Shown: in pieces, positions 5,852 through 8,528 of the stretch
Position numbering within the stretch: position 1 is the first letter of the stretch
How the letters are laid out: each line of letters opens with the position of its first letter
From: Anaerolineales bacterium
Lineage (GTDB): Bacteria > Chloroflexota > Anaerolineae > Anaerolineales > Villigracilaceae
Assembly: GCA_028689195.1 (NCBI GenBank)
Contig: JAQTWR010000099.1
Location: 1 to 8,528 of the forward strand
Length of the DNA: 8,528 nt
Direction: 5' to 3'
The notes under the pieces: model-generated
The model's database searches: none
The model's input: only the letters and a program-made list of their open reading frames with translations
What the model was told of the DNA's origin: nothing
Program-made: the position numbers and the translations under genes

Positions 5852-6748
5852 CTACGCGAGAAACAACACCGCAACTCCGACGATGGCGAGCAGAGTCCCT
5901 GCAATGGCTTGCCAGCCGACTTTTTCTTTGAACAGGAAATAACTGATAGGCAGCACAATCACCGGCGGGAGCGCCATCAATGTGCTGGCGACGCCGACCT
6001 CCGCGTGCTGCACCGCCAACAGCGAAGCCGATACGCCAAGCACGGGACCAATCAACGCGCCAAGCGCGAGCAGGCGCAGGGATTGAGGATGTTTGCGAAT
6101 TGACGCGAACGTCCCGCCCGCCTGACCTTCGATAAAAGTCCATCCCCAAATGAAAAGCGCCGCGGCAAGCATCCGAATCGCGTTTGCTTGAAAAGGAGAG
6201 AAGTCTCCCGCCATGCCTTGTTTGGAAAGGACGAGTCCAGCCGCTTGCCCAAGCCCCGCCAGTACGCCGAACATCACGCCGCGCCGCGTATGTCCGCGCG
6301 GGGTGTTGGCTGGCTCTTCATGCGACATGACCACCCAGCCGATCCCTGCCAGCGCGAGAGCGATGCCGGTAATTTGTAAAAGCGTGAGCGTCTCGCCGAA
6401 GAATATCCACGCGATGATCGAGCCGAAGATGGGGGCAAGGCTCAACAACAAACTGCCGAGACGCGGTCCTACCGAAACAAGGGATTGAAATAAGAAGGCG
6501 TCGCCCAGCGCGAGCCCAATCACGCCCGAAAGGCTTAACCACATCCAACGCGAAGAGCCTGCCGAAAAAGGCAGCGGCTCATGGAAGAGAATCAAATTCA
6601 AGACTGCGAGATACGTCAACGCAAATAGGAGCCGCATTCGGTTTGTAACCTGCGAGCCGACCATGCGCCCTGTCATCGTAAAAATAATCGCTGTCATTGC
6701 AAAGAAAAAAGAGGTTGCAAGTCCTGCAAGTTCGCCAATAAATTTCAT
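5852..6748 (-). CDS. EamA/DMT-superfamily transporter (second of a tandem pair)
   Basis: 298 residues starting MKFIGELAGL, with about ten hydrophobic spans arranged as two EamA repeats (roughly 1-140 and 158-298) joined by a polar linker (SHEEPANTPRGHTRRG). Typical signatures are the GLALGDAFLFQSL and LAPIFGSIIAWIFFGE stretches in the first half and LMALPPVIVLPISYFLFKE in the second. DMT members are inner-membrane exporters or exchangers of amino acids, nucleotides or other small metabolites; the substrate cannot be told from sequence. The ATG at 6748 has AAGGA 5 nt upstream; an upstream TTG at 6814 would overlap the preceding gene and is rejected. It lies 55 nt after the other EamA gene and 46 nt before the hydrolase gene. 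The two transporters are clearly distinct in sequence, not a recent duplication. Confidence 0.92.
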   Translation of the reverse strand: MKFIGELAGLATSFFFAMTAIIFTMTGRMVGSQVTNRMRLLFALTYLAVLNLILFHEPLPFSAGSSRWMWLSLSGVIGLALGDAFLFQSLVSVGPRLGSLLLSLAPIFGSIIAWIFFGETLTLLQITGIALALAGIGWVVMSHEEPANTPRGHTRRGVMFGVLAGLGQAAGLVLSKQGMAGDFSPFQANAIRMLAAALFIWGWTFIEGQAGGTFASIRKHPQSLRLLALGALIGPVLGVSASLLAVQHAEVGVASTLMALPPVIVLPISYFLFKEKVGWQAIAGTLLAIVGVAVLFLA

Positions 6749-6753
6749 TTTCT

Positions 6754-6758
6754 TCCTT
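6754..6758 (-). promoter_or_regulatory. Shine-Dalgarno fixing the start of the second EamA gene
   Basis: The minus strand reads AAAAGGAAGAAAATG, with AAGGA 5 nt from the ATG at 6748. It favours the shorter 298-residue product over a TTG start 22 codons upstream. Confidence 0.7.
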
Positions 6759-6803
6759 TTGGATTTTGCGCGTATCCGCGTTTTTCTGTTGAAAAAATAT
6801 GGA

Positions 6804-7685
6804 CTATATGCCAATCTTATCTGTGGGCGCTTTTTTTAATTCGCTTCGGGTTAATAAAATGACCGCGACCAAAATCAACCCGCCGCCGAACATGACGGGC
6901 ATTCCCAGTTTTTCGCCGAATAGCCACGCGGCGAGCAACACAGTGACCACAGGCTCCAGCGTCGAAAGCATCGCCGCGTTGACGGGACCGATCATCTCCA
7001 AGCCCGTCAAAAATGCGACGACGGGAATGATGGTGGCGATAAAGACGATTCCCATTATAGAGAGCCAGCCCGCATTACTCGCAGGGAAGCGCGCGCCGTT
7101 GACGAAGGTCAAAAGCCCGTACACGAAGCCAGCCGAAGCAAATATCACGGCGGATGATTGTACAGCCGAAACGCGCTTCATCACATTCGTGCCGACGATA
7201 ATGTAAACGGAATAAATCAACGCCGCAGAAATTGCCCTCAGCGCGCCGATGATTTGCCCGCTGACGGGACCAACCGTCAGCGCCGTGCCAGCCAGCGCCA
7301 GCGTCAGCGCGGCGATTTTGGCGCGCGTGACTTTTTCGCGCAGGAATACTACGGAGAGAATCGTCACAAAAAATGGATATAGATACAACAACAAAGCCAC
7401 CAATCCCGCAGAGGCGTAGTTGATGGCGGTTAGGTACATGAAAGATTGACCGACGTATCCCAGCGCGCCCATGCCGATGAGTTGCGCGAGTATCCTGCCG
7501 CGCGGAAAAGATTCGCGCCGCAGAACCAGAATGGCGGTCATAATCAGCGCGGCGATTCCAAAGCGGAGAAAAAGAACGGTGAAGGTATCCATCCCGTCGT
7601 TGTAGGCAAATCTTCCAAAGATGGCGAGCGTCCCAAACGACGATGCGGATATGGCGATTAGCAAGATTCCGATGAAGCGTTTCAT
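6804..7685 (-). CDS. EamA/DMT-superfamily transporter (first of a tandem pair)
   Basis: 293 residues with about ten membrane spans in two EamA repeats (roughly 5-137 and 148-280). Family-like features are the SSFGTLAIFGRFAYNDGMD opening, the LVALLLYLYPFFVTILSVVF stretch ending in REK in repeat one, and LSTLEPVVTVLLAAWLFGEK in repeat two. The C-terminal tail is short and polar. Predicted inner-membrane drug/metabolite transporter with unknown substrate. The ATG at 7685 agrees with the family N-terminus, but no Shine-Dalgarno precedes it: the upstream sequence is CCCCCGCT, and a perfect TATAAT lies 8 nt before the ATG. The mRNA may therefore be leaderless. It is probably the first gene of the operon ending at the terminator near 5142. 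Confidence 0.93.
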   Translation of the reverse strand: MKRFIGILLIAISASSFGTLAIFGRFAYNDGMDTFTVLFLRFGIAALIMTAILVLRRESFPRGRILAQLIGMGALGYVGQSFMYLTAINYASAGLVALLLYLYPFFVTILSVVFLREKVTRAKIAALTLALAGTALTVGPVSGQIIGALRAISAALIYSVYIIVGTNVMKRVSAVQSSAVIFASAGFVYGLLTFVNGARFPASNAGWLSIMGIVFIATIIPVVAFLTGLEMIGPVNAAMLSTLEPVVTVLLAAWLFGEKLGMPVMFGGGLILVAVILLTRSELKKAPTDKIGI

Positions 7686-7693
7686 AGCGGGGG

Positions 7694-7699
7694 ATTATA
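7694..7699 (-). promoter_or_regulatory. Consensus -10 box (TATAAT) for the transporter operon
   Basis: A perfect TATAAT on the minus strand ends 8 nt before the ATG at 7685, so transcription would start within 1-2 nt of the start codon, implying a leaderless message. No recognisable -35 lies at 16-18 nt upstream; that position is occupied by the GC-rich hairpin at 7699-7731. Alternatively the hexamer is simply the A/T-rich tail of the PilZ terminator. Confidence 0.45.
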
Positions 7700-7731
7700 A
7701 ACGTAGCAGCCGCTCAAAGCGGCTGCCGTTT
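7699..7731 (-). terminator. Hairpin after the PilZ gene, probable terminator overlapping the next promoter
   Basis: On the minus strand AAACG-GCAGCCGC, loop UUUGA, GCGGCUGC-(UA)-CGUUU forms an 8-bp perfect GC stem plus a 5-bp outer A/T-rich stem with a two-base bulge. The last bases of the outer arm, UUUAUAAU, stand in for a U-tract but are short. The PilZ stop codon (7732-7730) overlaps the first arm, and the TATAAT of the next gene overlaps the last base. Efficiency as a terminator is uncertain. Confidence 0.55.
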
Positions 7732-8116
7732 ATTCGTCGAAGGGTTTGGTCTGGTATTTTGGAATAATATTGCGTTGGAATTCGTAGTTTGCAATAATGG
7801 CTTGGATTGCTTTTGTTTGTTCCGGCGTTACTTCTTTGAACTCGAACCCGATGTTGAAAAATTGCGGGCTAATATCCTGTTTGACCCATGCCACGCGCGC
7901 GGGCAGGGCAATACGCAATACATTGATGTTTTTCAGTTCGGGCAGTTCGATTGCAATTGTAAGTTCGGCGTTCTCTGCGGGCGGTTTTTCGCCGATTGCC
8001 ATTGCGCCCATTAAAGTCAAATCGCCTAAATACCCAATCAGGTTTCCGCGGTATAGGTCGTAGACCTGCGTGAATGCCATCAGATTTTTGCGTTGTTCTT
8101 TGCGCCGTTCTTTCAT
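7730..8116 (-). CDS. PilZ-domain protein, probable cyclic-di-GMP receptor
   Basis: 128 residues, essentially one PilZ beta-barrel. The N-terminal RxxxR motif is Arg5-KEQ-Arg9 and the second motif, usually (D/N)xSxxG, is Asp32-Leu-Thr34-Leu-Met-Gly37. The Ser-to-Thr change keeps the hydroxyl. These residues bind intercalated cyclic-di-GMP in characterised PilZ proteins. The middle (PARVAWVKQ, then FFNIGFEF) matches the later strands of the fold. There is no signal peptide or membrane span, so it should be cytoplasmic. Ligand binding is inferred from motifs; the downstream partner is unknown, and neighbouring genes give no hint of motility or polysaccharide control. Shine-Dalgarno AAGGAGG lies 4 nt before the ATG, the strongest in the window, suggesting efficient translation. 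Confidence 0.88.
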   Translation of the reverse strand: MKERRKEQRKNLMAFTQVYDLYRGNLIGYLGDLTLMGAMAIGEKPPAENAELTIAIELPELKNINVLRIALPARVAWVKQDISPQFFNIGFEFKEVTPEQTKAIQAIIANYEFQRNIIPKYQTKPFDE

Positions 8117-8120
8117 CGCG

Positions 8121-8127
8121 CCTCCTT
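8121..8127 (-). promoter_or_regulatory. Full-consensus Shine-Dalgarno of the PilZ gene
   Basis: AAGGAGG on the minus strand stands 4 nt from the ATG at 8116, a near-complete complement of the 16S rRNA anti-Shine-Dalgarno and noticeably stronger than those of the neighbouring genes. Confidence 0.75.
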
Positions 8128-8193
8128 TGTGGTGAGCGTAGTGTACAAGATAACCCGCTCAAAAGCATTGCCGTTGTATGGTAAAACTGACTC

Positions 8194-8528
8194 ATGCGTT
8201 GGATATATATTTCTCCCCATTTGGATGACGCCGCGCTCTCGGCGGGTGGTTTGATCTATAGTCAGGTTCGCGCCGGGTTGGATGTGGAGATTCTGACCAT
8301 CCTATCTGGATTTCCGCCCGACGCGATTTCTCCCTTCGCGCAGGATTTGCATCGTCAGTGGGGCATTGCCGCCGCAGCCGATTTGATCCGCGCGCGCCGC
8401 GCAGAAGATACTGAAGCCGCGAAAATTCTCGGCGCGAAGACGATCCGCCTTGATTATTTGGATTGTATATACAGACGCGGCAAAAACGGAAATTGGCTCT
8501 ACGCGGATATTTTTGTCCCGCCGCATGA
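8194..8528 (+). CDS. PIG-L/LmbE-family deacetylase, N-terminal fragment
   Basis: Open from the ATG at 8194 to the right edge (111 codons). The start MRWIYISPHLDDAALSAGG carries the PIG-L zinc motif, here PHLDDA (His9, Asp11, Asp12), followed by GGLI, and the helix with RRAEDTEAAKILGA is also typical. Family knowledge: zinc-dependent N-deacetylation of GlcNAc-containing substrates, as in mycothiol, bacillithiol or glycolipid synthesis. The PHLDDAxLSxGG variant belongs to a large group of unassigned function. Full proteins are about 220-260 residues, so about half is present and later metal-binding and catalytic residues are outside. The start is certain, because an in-frame TGA lies at 8188-8190. 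No Shine-Dalgarno is visible between it and the ATG, so translation may be leaderless. It is the only plus-strand gene and diverges from the PilZ gene. Confidence 0.88.
   Translation, partial: MRWIYISPHLDDAALSAGGLIYSQVRAGLDVEILTILSGFPPDAISPFAQDLHRQWGIAAAADLIRARRAEDTEAAKILGAKTIRLDYLDCIYRRGKNGNWLYADIFVPPH

Noticed and set aside
5806..5958. N-terminal extension of the YiiX-like protein from a TTG
   Set aside because: It would overlap the upstream transporter gene by about 107 nt, and a good Shine-Dalgarno sits directly before the ATG at 5805.
6749..6814. N-terminal extension of the second EamA transporter from a TTG
   Set aside because: It would add a basic leader absent from the family and ignores the AAGGA site before the ATG at 6748.
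8302..8526. A 74-codon open frame on the minus strand near the right edge
   Set aside because: Antisense to the PIG-L gene, which has a recognisable zinc-binding motif and coding pattern.
1..8528. Frequent CGCG/GCGC words as a possible regulatory or restriction signal
   Set aside because: They are spread evenly through coding sequence and fit genome-wide codon preference rather than a local site.

Overview
The window reads as an ordinary chromosomal stretch from a moderately GC-rich bacterium with many CGCG/GCGC words. The gene types and the dense, short GACTTTGG-type palindromes resemble what I associate with Chloroflexota, class Anaerolineae. That placement is an inference and could not be checked here. 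No phage, plasmid, transposase, CRISPR, tRNA or rRNA signal is visible. No stretch longer than about 240 bases lacks a gene.

Layout. Eight of nine genes lie on the minus strand, so transcription runs right to left. From the right: a PilZ-domain protein (8116-7730); a hairpin overlapping the -10 box of the next gene; two tandem EamA/DMT-family membrane transporters (7685-6804 and 6748-5852); a permuted NlpC/P60 (YiiX-like) cysteine hydrolase (5805-5215); an intrinsic terminator (about 5142-5114); a DEAD-box RNA helicase of the RhlE type (5002-3743); an intrinsic terminator (3730-3699); a large imperfect palindrome (3583-3698); a polytopic GT-C-like membrane protein (3505-1553, GTG start); a HAD-superfamily phosphatase (1444-716); and the N-terminal half of the AAA+ ATPase RarA/MgsA, cut by the left edge (618-1). 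The only plus-strand gene is a PIG-L/LmbE-type deacetylase starting at 8194 and cut by the right edge. It diverges from the PilZ gene across 77 bp.

How they work together. The two transporters and the YiiX-like hydrolase are closely spaced (55 and 46 nt), have good Shine-Dalgarno sequences and end in one terminator, so they look like an operon. The helicase is probably its own unit. The GT-C-like protein, HAD phosphatase and RarA are probably separately expressed housekeeping or envelope functions. PilZ would be a cyclic-di-GMP sensor.

The most unusual content is a family of palindromes with GACTCCAAAGTC arms and TTAA-type edges: copy 1 at 680-719, composite copy 2 at 1499-1556, and copy 3 at 2226-2270. 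Copies 2 and 3 share an identical 33-nt block, and copy 1 carries compensatory stem changes. Two copies supply the stop codon of the adjacent gene. The third sits in frame inside the GT-C-like gene and encodes part of a loop, reminiscent of Rickettsia palindromic elements. I see no convincing new multi-gene system.
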